From: Zygnema cylindricum
Lineage: Eukaryota; Streptophyta; Zygnematophyceae; Zygnematales; Zygnemataceae
Direction of reading: 5' to 3'
Assembly (NCBI GenBank): GCA_037447655.1
Contig: JBBHKE010002858.1
Location: forward strand, 64,001 to 128,000
Length of the DNA stretch: 64,000 bases
The notes under the pieces are model-generated. The model made no database searches. It was not told the DNA's origin and worked only from the letters and a program-made list of their open reading frames with translations. How positions within the stretch are numbered: the first letter of the stretch is position 1; each line of letters opens with the position of its first letter. Of this stretch, positions 24,063 to 34,635 are shown one piece after another. The translations under genes and the position numbers were made by a program.

Positions 24063-24883
24063 TATCTGTTAGGTATCAGTGTCATAGGATCATCCTCCCC
24101 AGACTCAAAAATTTCACTGACAATAACACCCGATTCTGTTTTTTCCCCCTCTAACTTTTGCTGAAACTCCATTGAAGTTACACATTGTTTTACCCCCCGC
24201 ATTTTATATTCATCTAACATGTTTCCAATAGCCTCATTTTGAGTCAATTTTAGTAATCTTCTTTTTCTATACCTCTCTACCTGGATTTCTAAAATATATT
24301 TTGCCTCACTGAGGTCTTTTATTTCGAACCGTGAGTTTAAAGCAATTTTAATTTTGTTAAATTCAACCATTAATTTGCTAACTAATAGTAAATCATCTAC
24401 ATACACCGCTATATACACTATTCGATCCTCACCAATTAAAACATAGACAGACCGATCAGAACTTATCCTTTTAAATTCTAGGCTAGTTAAGAAGATTGAA
24501 GCTATAGATTCCATTGCCTAGAGGCATGTTTTAGGCCGTACAAAGATTTAAGCAGTTTGCATACTAAGTGTTCTTTCTTGGTTCTGCATACATTTCAGGC
24601 TGCTCCATGTAAGTAGTCTCCTCTAGTTCTCGATGCAAAAGGTCGTCTTTACATCCATCTGATGTATTTCCATATCTTCTATAGCAGCTAGAGATAGCAA
24701 AATCCTAATTGTCGGAAATCTTACAACATAAGAAAATGTTTCTTCAAAATCAATTCCTTCCTTTTGATTATACCCCTTTGCCCCAAGTCTAGCATTATAT
24801 CGTTCAATGGTATTATCTGGATTTAACTTCACATTGAATACCCATTTGCTGCCGATCCCTTTTCGGTCCAGAGGAAGTTCCAC
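24062..24883 (-). pseudogene. Reverse transcriptase region of copia element C (broken)
   Basis: The 24883-24623 piece has GSKWVFNVKLNPDNTIERYNA and the QMDVKT block; the 24514-24062 piece has the catalytic YVDDLLL and KDLSEAKYILEIQVER. The intervening part with the YGLKQ-type block is scrambled. These are standard copia RT motifs. Breaks preclude function. Confidence 0.8.
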
Positions 24884-25441
24884 AAGCTCCCATGTCTAAG
24901 CTTCCATGATCGACTTAGTTTCATCGTTTGCTGCCTCGATCTAGTGATTCCGCTCCAGTGATGAGAAGGCTTCCTGGATGGTCAGAGGCTCCGCTGAGGC
25001 TGACGAGTAGGCGAAGTGAGAACGTGCTTGCAGGCGGCTTCTAGATCTTCTTCCCGGCGGAAATTCTGCGGCTGAAATTGACGAATCCTGTGCATTGCGT
25101 TTTTTGCGCTGGTTGTGATCCGTAGGCAGTGACTGCTGCTGGTCCGCTTCGAAATGAACTTATTGGGGAACCTGATTATGTTCCAACTCCTGTGTTACCA
25201 CTGGTGAATTTTGCATGTGTGGGACAATATTATGGATGCTATCTAAAATGACATATTCCTGTATTTTTTGCTGCTTATACTGCTCTATTATTTTAAATAG
25301 GGCTATAGAGTCTAGTTCATCTTTTACAATGATGTTCATTGCTACAATAATTTTCTGCCTCTCAAAATCAAAGACTATATAACCTTTCGAGTGATCATGA
25401 TATCCTTACAAAATGCCCGGCAATCCCTTAGGTTCCATTTT

Positions 25442-26071
25442 CTATCTATCATTAGACGTATCCAAAATAAAGCATTTACTTCCAAAGACTCCGAAATGAC
25501 TGACATTCGGTTTTCTACCTATCCAGATCTGGTAAGGAGTGGTTTCTACCGATCTTGAACCTATCTTATTTTTGATGTAAATTGCACAATTTAATGCTTC
25601 AGCCCACAATTTCGGATCCGCGTCCTTATCCGGAAGCATGGACATAGAGCTTTCTATGATTTCTCTATTTAGTGTTTTTAAGACCCCATTTTTTTCCGGA
25701 GAGTATGGAACAATTAGTTTGTGGCTTATACTTTCCATTAGTAAGAAGTTTTCAAACTCCTTTGACGTATATTCCCCGCCATTGTCCGATCTAAGCTCCA
25801 AAATTAGCAAACCGTGTAGTTTCTCCGCCCACTCTTTGTTGTGTTGAAAATGAGTTAAGACTTCACTCTTTTCTTTCATAAAGTAGACTTTAGTAAACCT
25901 CAAAAATTTATGTGTAAACGTAAGCATATATTTCATCCCCTCGGGATATGGTACCTTTGTTAGGCCGAAAACATCAGAATGAATGAGTTGCAAAGGTTTA
26001 GTAGATTTATGTTCAGACTCTCGAGGAAACAATAATCTGTGTATTTTTCCTAATGCACAACCATCACACAT
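25442..26071 (-). pseudogene. Integrase core of copia element C (long frame, catalytic residue lost)
   Basis: A 209-codon frame. The first catalytic Asp is in LIHSDVFG and the second in LRSDNGGEYTS. In the third block, where copia integrases have a Glu (NGVAE), the sequence reads NGVLK, so the third acidic residue is missing. The zinc-finger Cys pair CDGCALGK is present at the start. A stop separates this frame from the protease frame. The frame is open but probably inactive. Confidence 0.8.
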
Positions 26072-26098
26072 TTAAGGTGACGGATTTGACAAAGTGAC

Positions 26099-26746
26099 TC
26101 ATTCTATTTTACCACCATTGACCATCTTTTTCATACTATCATAGTTTACATGGCGTAATCTTTTATGCCACAACTCATCTGAGGATAATGCGCCTGAATA
26201 CAAAACATCATTTTCTTTATTATCGGGCATATCCATTCGATACATTTTGCTGGCATCTCTAGTTCCCGTAACTGCAATTTTTCCATTTTTGCTAACTACC
26301 TGCCTGCCATGTTTCACATTGACCTCAAACCCTTTATTTTCTACCAAAGAAGTTGAAAATAAAATTTTCTTAAAATCAGGTACATAGAGAACATTATGAA
26401 GTGTTCTCTCAACTGCCTTGCCGTCTACATCAACTAGTAAGGAGACATCACCGACAGCCCGCGTTTGCACACTCATTCCACATGCATAGTAGATATTTTT
26501 CTTCGGTGTTGATTTCAGATTTTTGAAAACTACCTTGTTCCAACACATGTGGGCTGATGCTCCCTTGTCCATTATCCATCCATTGTCTTTCGCACCGTCC
26601 ATTGCTGCCGCCATAGCAAATAGATCATCATCTTCGTTGTTAGATAGTGAAAGAGACTCGTCTTGATGAGATGAAGATGCCAAAAATAGTGCATTTCCTC
26701 GTTGTAAAGATCCGTGAAGGCTTGATGAAATTGGCTCTGTTGCCAT
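26099..26746 (-). pseudogene. Protease and GAG-pre-integrase region of copia element C
   Basis: A 215-codon frame. The aspartic protease site reads WIMDKGASAHM where D-S-G is expected, so the active-site Ser is replaced by Lys. Downstream is LWHKRLRHVNYDSM, the conserved pre-integrase block with the HHCC His residues. It is separated by a stop from integrase and by frameshifts from Gag. Confidence 0.8.
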
Positions 26747-26813
26747 CCAAGCCTGTTGCCATCCAAGCCTGTACAGACCTATTTCATTAGCTTTCTTAAG
26801 CTTAGGACATAAT

Positions 26814-27601
26814 TTATATCCATGACCTTTTCATTATAATAAAAACAAGCATTGAAAGTTTGTCTATTTCCTCTTTTTTTAGACTGTCAAAACTGATTTT
26901 GATTCTGATTAAACTGATTTCTCTGCTGATTAAACTGAGTTTTTTTGCCAAGTTATGTGCTAAATGCCTCTGCTTGTTTTTCACCATTAAGAATTTTAGA
27001 ATCAGCATCCTCTTCCATTATCAAATTAATAGCTAACTGTATTGTCCAGCTATCTTTATCTTTTTGTTTCAGCCTATCAGACGCTGCTCTCATATTCATT
27101 AGGAAGACCCCTCATTAGCAAAGCAGCCTGCTGAAACTGAGGAAAAGATCCGCCTGCACAAGCATGGGAATCTATCAGTATTCGAAATTTATTACAATAT
27201 TCTGCCATAGTTCCACTCGTGTATTTGTAGTCCCAAATTCGTCCAGCCAAAAATAGTTCTTCTTGAACATTAGCCTTTTCAAAATCATCGTTGAGAGATT
27301 TCGAGATATCGATCGCATTTTTTATATTTATCCGTGACATAGCCAATTCTTCTGAGATACATAATTTCAAAATCGACCGAGCTTGCGAATTTTTCTTTGA
27401 CCAAGACAGATCCGTTTCTGCTAGTGAACCATCTAAAATATCCAAATTGTTAACATTTTCGAGGTGTGTCTCCACCATATCCGCCCAATAAGCGTATTTT
27501 TCCCCCGAGAAGATAGGAATTCTTGATGACATGCCTATAATTTGTTGTTCTACGACCATTGGAGTAGGTGGAGCAGCAGCAGTAGTAGTAGAAGTACACA
27601 T
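26814..27601 (-). pseudogene. Gag of copia element C (broken in its zinc-knuckle part)
   Basis: The 27601-27077 piece is an intact 174-codon Gag N-terminal part. Its ATG lies inside the 5' LTR, and the frame reads across the LTR/internal border at QQIIGMSSRIP. The zinc knuckle at about 26870-26800 is frameshifted and its second Cys is Tyr (CFYYNE). Gag forms the particle that packages element RNA. Confidence 0.75.
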
Positions 27602-28554
27602 AATTCACGTATAAAAGCTTATCAAAAATCGTACCAAACAGATGTTTTCTATAGCTCACCAAATTTGACACAAAAGTCCAAACTGCTTTTTGACTACACC
27701 ACAGTATAGAATATCACAAAGAATAACAACTCCCAAAGTTGCAGCCGAATTGAATCAACATACACTAAGATATGCAACTCAGAAGTTTCCCAAAAACAGT
27801 CTGCAAATTACATAGTTTGGAAGTCTGGATACATAAAATGTTATATATCATAAGTTTTATACTCTACACTCAGTTATCCTACTTCATAGTGCTGTATCGC
27901 CGATACAAGTGTCCCTAAGAGACACGACCAAAGAACTAAACTTCCACTATGGTCGAGTGCTCCTAATCACGCTGAAATTAATCTATCACTGTACAATCAA
28001 TATTATTCAGAATCGTATACACGTGATTTGTTCAAATACTTGTCGCCGGCTTAGTGACAATTGCCTGGATACATCTATCTGGATGTTGCAAAGCACCTGT
28101 CAGCGAGTCACTTGTTTATCCTCTTATGAATCTCGTTCGTTGACTTGATTCATACCAACCACAGTTGTGTAGTTCAATTCTTAATCATATTCAAATATTT
28201 GTAACTTCGTCGCAGCAGCGTTCTGTCTCGTTGCGTTCTTGTTGTGTTGTCCGTTAAGATCGTATTAAAGATTACCGCAGCTGCGCTTGTCTTTTCAATG
28301 TCGCAGCTGGGTTGTTACACTCTATGTGTGACACGTACATGCTGGTGTTGGTACAATCTAAAACTTGCACTGTGTTTTTGACGACGACGCATGTCCCTAT
28401 AGATCTATATTTCCACCGTCCTACTAATTTGCTGAGACGGAAAGATTTTCAAAACCAACATTCCCCTAAAGCTTTAGACTTAGTATCTCGACGTAGCTGA
28501 GATGAAGAACTAGGGCAACATCGCAACATAGCAACATAGCAATTTAGCAGGTCA
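27543..28554 (-). repeat. LTR shared by copia elements C (5' LTR) and D (3' LTR)
   Basis: About 1.01 kb, similar along its length to 22312-23351. Retrotransposon interior lies on both sides: Gag of C to the left and RNase H of D to the right. This LTR-interior-LTR-interior order is what unequal recombination between LTRs produces. Confidence 0.7.
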
Positions 28555-30538
28555 TCTAGTCCCACTACATCTCAATGTTGGACTATTGCAGCATGGTATT
28601 ATAACAGTGCAACAATTTAGCTATTCACTTAATCCTAGTGAGTCCCTACAATACCTCATCTTAGGAGCAGAAAAAGCTTTAGTGAGCATTACAACAATCG
28701 TTTTTGCATCTGGTAAATAACATAATTTAATCACTCTAGAAAACACTTTTTCTCTTACAAAATGTAAGCTTACATCCATGTGTTTGCTTTTGAAGTGGTG
28801 ACTCGGGTTAGAAGCAATGGTAATGGCAGCCTAGTTATCACACCAGATTACCTGTGGACCAACCTGCATCTATCCCAATTCTTGCAACATGGATTTCACC
28901 TGTTAGAGTTATTTGAGAGCCGAGCTCGCTTCTATATATTTTGACTCCATTGTCGATTGTGATGTGACTTTTGAAGTTTGTTGCTTTGTGATGTGACTTT
29001 TGAAGTTTGCTGCTCCCACAGCAATTCCTGTTCCCAATTTGCAGAACGAATCTCGTGGTGGATTTTCGGCTTGGCATGTTGCCATAACTTGCATCACCCC
29101 ATGTTTGCAGCTTCACTTCTCCTCCGCCTAGTGTGAGCTTGAGGTCTTTAGTTCTTGCTAAGTATCTTAAAACTCTTCTTGCTGCATCACGGTCAGATTT
29201 CCTCGGATTCTCTAGACTTCTGCTCTGTACCCCAACTGTTGCAGCAATGTCAAGACGGGTACAATTCATGAAATATATTAAACTTCCCACTATGTGTCTG
29301 TGAGGTATCACTGTCATAGGATCATCCTCCCTAAACTCAAAAATTTCACTGACAATAACACCCGGTTCTGTTTCTTCCCCCTCTAACTTATGCCGAAACT
29401 CCATTGGAGTTACCCATCATTTTGCTCCTCGCATTCCATATTCATCTAACATGTTTCCAATAGCCTCTTTTTTAGTCAATTTCATTAATTTTTTTTTTCT
29501 ATCCCTCTCTACTTGGATACCCAAAATATATTTTGCCTCACCGAGGTCTTTTGTTTCGAATCGTGAGTTTAAAGCAATTTTAATATTGTTAAATTCAACC
29601 ATTCATTTGCTAACTAATAGTAAATCATTTACATACACTGCTATATACACTATTCTATCCTCACCTTTGAAAACATAGACTTAGTGATCAGAACTTATCC
29701 TTTTAAATTATAGGCTAGTTAAGAATTCATCAAGTTTTAGATTCCATTGCCAAGGGGTTTGTTTTAGGCAGTACAAAAATTTTAGCAGTTTGCATACTAA
29801 GTGTTCTTTTCCTGGTTTTGCATACATTTCAGGTTGCAACATTTAAATAGTCTCCTCTAGTTCTCGTTGCAAAAAGGCCTTCTTTACATCCATATGATGT
29901 ATTTCCATTTCTTCTATAGCAGCTAGAGATAGCAAAATCCTAACTGTCAAAAATCTTACAACAAGAGAAAATGTTTCTTCAAAATCAATTCCTTCCTTTT
30001 TATTATACCCCTTTGCCAAAAGTCTAGCCTTTTATCGTTCAATGGTATTATCTAGATTTAACTTACCATTGAATACCCATTTGCTACCGATTGCTTTTCG
30101 ATCCGGAGGAAAGTCAATAAGCTCCCATATCTAAGCTTTCCTGATCGACTTCATTTCATCGTTTGCCGCCTCGATCTAGTGATTCCGCTCTAACGATGAG
30201 AAGACCTCCCGGATGGGCAGAGGCTCCCTTGAGGCTGCCGAGTAGGCGAAGTGAGAACTTGCTTGCAAGCGGCAACTAAATCTTATTCCCCCCAGAAATT
30301 ATGAGGCTAAAATTGTCGGATCGTGTGCATTGCGCTTGTTGCGCAGGTTGCGATCCGTAGGCAGTGACAGTTGTTGGTCTACTTTTAAACGAACTTGTTG
30401 GGGAACTCGATTATGTTCCGACTCTTGTGTTACCACTGGTGAATTTTGCATCTGTGGGACAATATTATGGATGCTATCTAAAGTGACATATTGTTGTACG
30501 TTTTGGTGCTTATGCTGCTCTGTCATTTTAAATAAGTC
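28555..30538 (-). mobile_element. Copia element D (3' part only, same family as C)
   Basis: The RNase H (29404-28838) and RT pieces (29602-29417, plus about 30140-29860) align with C at high similarity, followed by the IN-RT linker at 30526-30299. Gag, PR and IN are absent: the sequence stops at about 30538, where the LTR of element E begins. A 35-bp direct duplication at about 28957-29011 (TGTGATGTGACTTTTGAAGTTTG) breaks the RNase H frame. Confidence 0.75.
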
Positions 30539-30539
30539 T

Positions 30540-31577
30540 TCTTCAAATTAATAGATTTCTAGAGTATTTTCTAGGTTTAAAATGTTAGTATAAAAGAAAA
30601 TGAAAAAAGACAGACAGCCTGCCTACACCTCCTCTCTCTAGCCCCCATACTTATTGTAGTCAGTGAAGGATAGAGAGAGTGGTTGATCCATGGCTGCATT
30701 AGTTCAACAGACAGATATTTTTAAGGCTACTAAAAATTTTCCAGACGAACCCGGGATTTGATCCCGTTACCTGCGGTTCGTCAAGCAGGCCGATAGTGGT
30801 CAGCTTTATCCTACTAGACTTGGACCAATGCTAAATGCTATAGTATTTGATAGATATATATATATATATATATATATATTTAGGAAGGAGTAAATCCATT
30901 TAACTAAAACTGTGTACGGCGTACATAGATACAGTTTTATGAATGTACCAATTCAAAACGGATACCACGCATTTTGTTTTGACAACGAAACAAATATCGC
31001 GCAAGTATTTATTACTGCCAAGATTGCGTCTCGCTGCAAATCCAACGTCGCACATCATTGCCGAAATCCTGGAGTAGTCACTTTGGTGTTTAGTGACGTG
31101 GCATGACTTGGAGCCACGTGGAGAGATGACATTCGGTCATATGAATTCCAAGGAATGTACGGATGAGTGAAAAGGAGACACGCGTTCGCTTAATAGTCCT
31201 GTTGTACATAGGCCGTACGAAAGGTACACCAGCAGTAGTACTTTTAGGTAAGGTAGAGTAATTTGATTGGTTTGTACTTCAGTAGATAAAAGTTATTAGA
31301 GGGAATCAAGACTTAGAAAATTTTGGTAGGCAGTCACCTCTCCCTTTGAGAGTTTGTACAAATTGGCATTTTTACTGCCTCATAACTTATCGCCTCGTTG
31401 GGCGTTTTCAGAGATTCTTTTTCCTACGGACTTAGGGGAGTCTAGGCTGCACAAAGGTGCATTTAGATTGTTAGCTTGTTTTCCGAGCCAGCAATGGTTG
31501 TGGGTTAAAGTGGGCTTGTTAACAACTATCTAGAGGCTTCCTGTATTCTGTAGTCCAATGGAGGACACAGACTTAGA
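30540..31577 (+). repeat. 5' LTR of copia element E
   Basis: Aligns with the LTR of element A: GTATTTTCTAGG near the start, CCCCCATACTT and GTAGTCA blocks, TACTTCAGTAGATA, and CAATGGAGGACACA at the end. The start is degraded (TCTTCAAATTA against TGTTGAAATTA in A). Confidence 0.75.
30744..30820 (-). other. Antisense tRNA-like module in the LTR of E
   Basis: On the minus strand it reads CTAGTAGGATAAAGC (D-arm/A-box-like), and about 50 nt later CGGGATCAAATCCCG, which folds as a T-arm: 4-bp stem, 7-nt loop ATCAAAT, B-box-like. GACGAAC and GTTCGTC around the T-arm can pair as a 7-bp stem. It lacks a normal anticodon arm, so it is not a tRNA gene. Equivalent modules occur in the A and B LTRs. Confidence 0.6.
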
Positions 31578-31592
31578 GGTTATTGGCCCACC
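31578..31592 (+). promoter_or_regulatory. Primer-binding-like site of element E (one mismatch to the A site)
   Basis: GGTTATTGGCCCACC directly follows the LTR. It differs by one base from GGTTATGGGCCCACC in element A, which I match to the complement of the anticodon arm of plant initiator tRNA-Met. Confidence 0.6.
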
Positions 31593-32529
31593 CTCTAGGG
31601 TGCCCACTTTCAATGGATCTGGGTTCATCTATTGGGAAGCCATGATGATGGGAGCTTTGTGTGAAAAACGATACTGGGGTATCGTCAGTGGACAAGTGAA
31701 ACGTCCACCTTCGGGAACTCCGCCAGGGTTTGGAGGAGTAAGGTTTTCTGCAGCAGCAACTGCTTCTGCGCAAGAGGTAGATGATGGGGACAGCAGTGTG
31801 TCCGAATAGGGGAAAGGGAAGGAGACACCCCTCACCCCTATTGCCATGGCACCAAGAGCGGCGGCCGTGAATACAGTGGAGAACGATGTTCAAATGTGGG
31901 AAGACATAAACATGGCTGCTAAGAACTTCATTCTAAGGCATCTCACTTAAGCCTTGGCCACCTCTCACCTTAATATTTACAAGGCCGAGGAATTGTGGGA
32001 AAGTTTGGTAGAGATCTATAGAGCTAGTACCATTCAGGAGCTCTTGTTGGCTGAGCAAAAGCTAGTGAGTTACACGTACAAAGGAGGAAGGATGTTAGAT
32101 TATTGCAATGATCTTTTTTGTTTGTATATGGAGATGGAAAGTGCTGGTTGGACAGGCATAATGAAAATGAAAGTAAACACTCTCATCATGAAGTTACTAG
32201 ACGAGTATGAGAACTTAGTGTACCGAGTACAAGAAATGTCTGATAATTCATGGAAGTGGAATATAGTGGTCAGGATGATACTTGTGCAGGAAAATACCAT
32301 GGAGATCAGGGGAGGTGGAAAGAGCTTTCAAGCTCTAGCCGCCGGAGGGGACAGGTGGAGACCGGAACCTAAAAAACCATACAAAGGAGAAAGAGTCCAA
32401 CCAAGAGGACTGAGGGCCCCAAAAGGCCTATGTCATTTTTGCAAAAAACCAGGGCACTTTATTGCGGATTGTGCCAAGCTGGCGGAGCTGAGGCTCAAAG
32501 AGAACCAAGGAGGGGGTTCTTCCGGAGGG

Positions 32530-32539
32530 NNNNNNNNNN
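32530..32539. other. Assembly gap (10 N)
   Basis: Ten undetermined bases at the point where element E gag ends. The lack of pol in E could therefore be an assembly effect. Confidence 0.99.
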
Positions 32540-33211
32540 GCACATCAACTTCGAAGTATAGGGCCCACAAAAAGGTAGTCGTCCTATGTTAGTTGACAAA
32601 CAATGAAAGTCAACTACCAATTGACTTCAACTACACGGTACGACTAGAACTTAAGTTAACCGAAGCGACCAAACAATTTCCACGTCACTTCTATAGTACG
32701 GCTAGAACTCACGCGAAACGAACAAGCAACTTCTACGTCACTTCAAATAACTAGCGACGAAACTACTTCGTTGCTGGTTGTCGCTACTTTAGCTACGAGA
32801 ATGTCTCGTCGCTAAGTGAGTGCTCAGCACTTAATCCTAACATTGTGTACTTTGATGGACGCAAACGGACAAAACATAACGAATAGTGTACCTTTCGTCT
32901 TCGCTTGAATTCGTTTGAAATTTTTGTAAAACAATTTACACGTGCGAATACGTGTTCCTATTTGATTTTCGAAAATACTTTGTTTTAAAACACATCGGCC
33001 CTGTGTTTTGAAGAAAAGTTTGAAGATGACGTTTTTTGGCGTGGAACACAAAACGACAACATGTAGTACATCTTAAATTCAATGATGACGCAAAATGTAC
33101 TTCTACATTTTTTTTGTACGGTTGAAACTTACGCGGTACGGCTCTAAGTTTTATAGGAAAACGACAGAAAAGAACCCTTAGTTTGGCACATAAAGACGCA
33201 CCTTAATGCAT
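32540..33211. other. Gene-free stretch with Harbinger-like remnants
   Basis: Contains AAAACACATCGGCCCTGTGTTTT at about 32988-33010, the central hairpin also seen in the MITEs at 52855 and 55095, and a GAAAACGACAGAAAA block at about 33162, suggesting a decayed relative. An imperfect inverted repeat lies at 32750-32817 (AGCGACGA/TCGTCGCT arms). No gene. Confidence 0.45.
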
Positions 33212-33396
33212 TTTTAGTCTCTTAAAACATATTTTCTCCGTACTCACATGTCGGGCTATGGATCTGAGTGTTGCAATTGAGTGATAAGATTCTCACCTTC
33301 CGATAGGCGGTCTCAAATTGAAAATTTGATATATGTGTACGGAGAAATGATGTTGTAAGTGGCGAAAAAAATGTTAACACTTTGTAGTGTTAACAT
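33212..33396. mobile_element. MITE family M1, copy 4 (degraded)
   Basis: CTCTTAAAACATATTTTCTCCGTAC at the left is mirrored by GTACGGAGAAATGATGTTGTAAGTGGCG at the right, around the TCTGA/GATTCTCA interior typical of M1. The outermost ACACCG ends are not clear. Confidence 0.6.
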
Positions 33397-33843
33397 AGAA
33401 GCCCATGTCATCACGTTGTATGTTGTCATTTAAAAAAGTGCCACGTCAGCACGTGCGATTCATTCTTCGGGCTATGAAAAATGAAAACAATCAGAATTAG
33501 GGTACTTTCGCATGTGATAAAGTTACATATATTTTTTGTCGTTTTCCACTATAACATAGAAAAAAACGGAAAAATCCGCAGCCTTACCAAAAAATTGTAA
33601 TTAGCACCGTACAAGTTGCGTTACATTTATATTGAAATTATAAGATTTACAAGGTATTTTCTAGGTCTTAATACATTAGTTTAAACAGGAAAAGTAAAGC
33701 GCATGCAACCTGCCTCCACCTCTTCCCTCTACCCCCCATACTTGTTGTAGTCACTAAAGGATAGAGAGGGTGGTGGAGACATGGCTGCCTCAGCTCCATA
33801 GAAAGGACTTAAGAGTGACCTAAGTCACTCTCAACAAAAGGTT

Positions 33844-33912
33844 GAGTCCGGCAGAACTCGAACCTCCGACCGACAAAGCGTGGCGTAGCTGTCAGCTCTA
33901 ACCGGTTTGTCG
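33844..33912 (-). other. Antisense tRNA-like module in the 5' LTR of A
   Basis: On the minus strand: CCGGTTAGAGCTGACAGC (end of a D-arm, A-box-like), a GCTACGCCACGC middle part, then GGAGGTTCGAGTTC, which fits the Pol III B-box consensus GGTTCGANTCC except one base. The 3' LTR copy at 39214-39280 reads GGTTCGAGTCC, a full match. Confidence 0.65.
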
Positions 33913-34434
33913 TAGAAGTTCGTTACCGTACACGGGGTACGATATTTATTTAAACATTGAGTAGAACATTAATCCGACTAACGTAACTATGAAATAGGAA
34001 ACATAGAACACAACACGTTTAGTGCGTACAATCCATCGCACGAAACAAATGAATCAGACATTTATTTCGACGGCATAAATTAAATGTCGGTCTCTATCCA
34101 ACGGCCTAATCGTCGCCAAGGTCTCGGAATGGTCATTTTGGCGTTTTTCGGACGGGGCGTGACGTGGCGTGATGTGGCGTGACCTAGCCATACGTGGCAG
34201 GATTGAATTGAGCAAAGGGGATCACGGACGACATAAGGACGACTCAGACGGCGACACGCGTCCACTCCATGACTATGTCGTACATGGCCATACAAAGAGT
34301 ACATCGGCCACTGTACTTTTTTGGTACTTTACAGTCTCCTGATTGGAGCGTACTTCAGTAGATAGGGGTTGTGAGAGAGGGTTTGGGACTTAGGGGATTT
34401 TGGTAGATAAGACCTCTCTCTCTCATAGGGCTTG

Positions 34435-34440
34435 TATAAA
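34435..34440 (+). promoter_or_regulatory. Probable TATA box of the element A LTR
   Basis: TATAAA in CTTGTATAAACTTGG, about 215 bp before the LTR end. Same relative place as TATAAA in the element B LTRs (40438 and 43629). In E the position reads TACAAA, mutated. Confidence 0.55.
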
Positions 34441-34635
34441 CTTGGCATTTTTGCCAACTCATAACTTATCGGCTAGTTCGTCGTTTTCAGTGATTCTTTT
34501 TCCTACAGACTCAAGGGAGTTCATGCTGTAGAGGGGTGAAGTCAAACTATCAATTTTTCTTCTTGAGTAGCAGTGGTTGTGGGTTGAAGTGGGTTAGTGA
34601 AAACTATTTAGAGGCTTCATGTATTCTGTGGTCCA

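Larger units (their letters stand above)
22312..28554 (-). mobile_element. Copia element C (degenerate, with two LTRs)
   Basis: A minus-strand Ty1/copia element with order Gag, PR, IN, RT, RNase H between LTRs at 28554-27543 (5') and 23351-22312 (3'). The 3' end is set by TGTTGTTCTAC at 22312, where similarity to the internal LTR stops. CACCT precedes it but is not repeated after 28554, because the sequence there continues into another element's interior (element D). All pol frames carry stops or frameshifts. LTR starts are less certain than LTR ends. Confidence 0.8.
30540..32529 (+). mobile_element. Copia element E (5' LTR plus gag, truncated at the gap)
   Basis: A plus-strand element related to A. 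The LTR is 30540-31577, followed by a primer-binding-like site at 31578 and a gag region to the N gap at 32530. No pol was found beyond the gap. An (AT)n tract of about 27 bp at 30853-30880 lies inside the LTR. LTR and gag are more mutated than in A, so it is old. Confidence 0.8.
31558..32592 (+). pseudogene. Gag of copia element E (stops; interrupted by the gap)
   Basis: The ATG at 31558 lies 20 bp before the LTR end, and the frame crosses the primer-binding site (EVIGPPSRVPTFNG). Stops in frame are TAG at 31807 and TAA at about 31948. The frame then stays open from 31954 to the gap. The zinc knuckle CHFCKKPGHFIADC is intact at about 32430. The first TAG is at the same codon as in element A; the second is private. 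Sequence after the gap is not retrotransposon-like. Confidence 0.8.

Noticed and set aside
30744-30820. A true tRNA gene in the LTR
   Set aside because: The D-arm-like and T-arm-like parts are present, but no proper acceptor and anticodon stems can be formed together. Repeated occurrence in LTRs shows it is part of the element.
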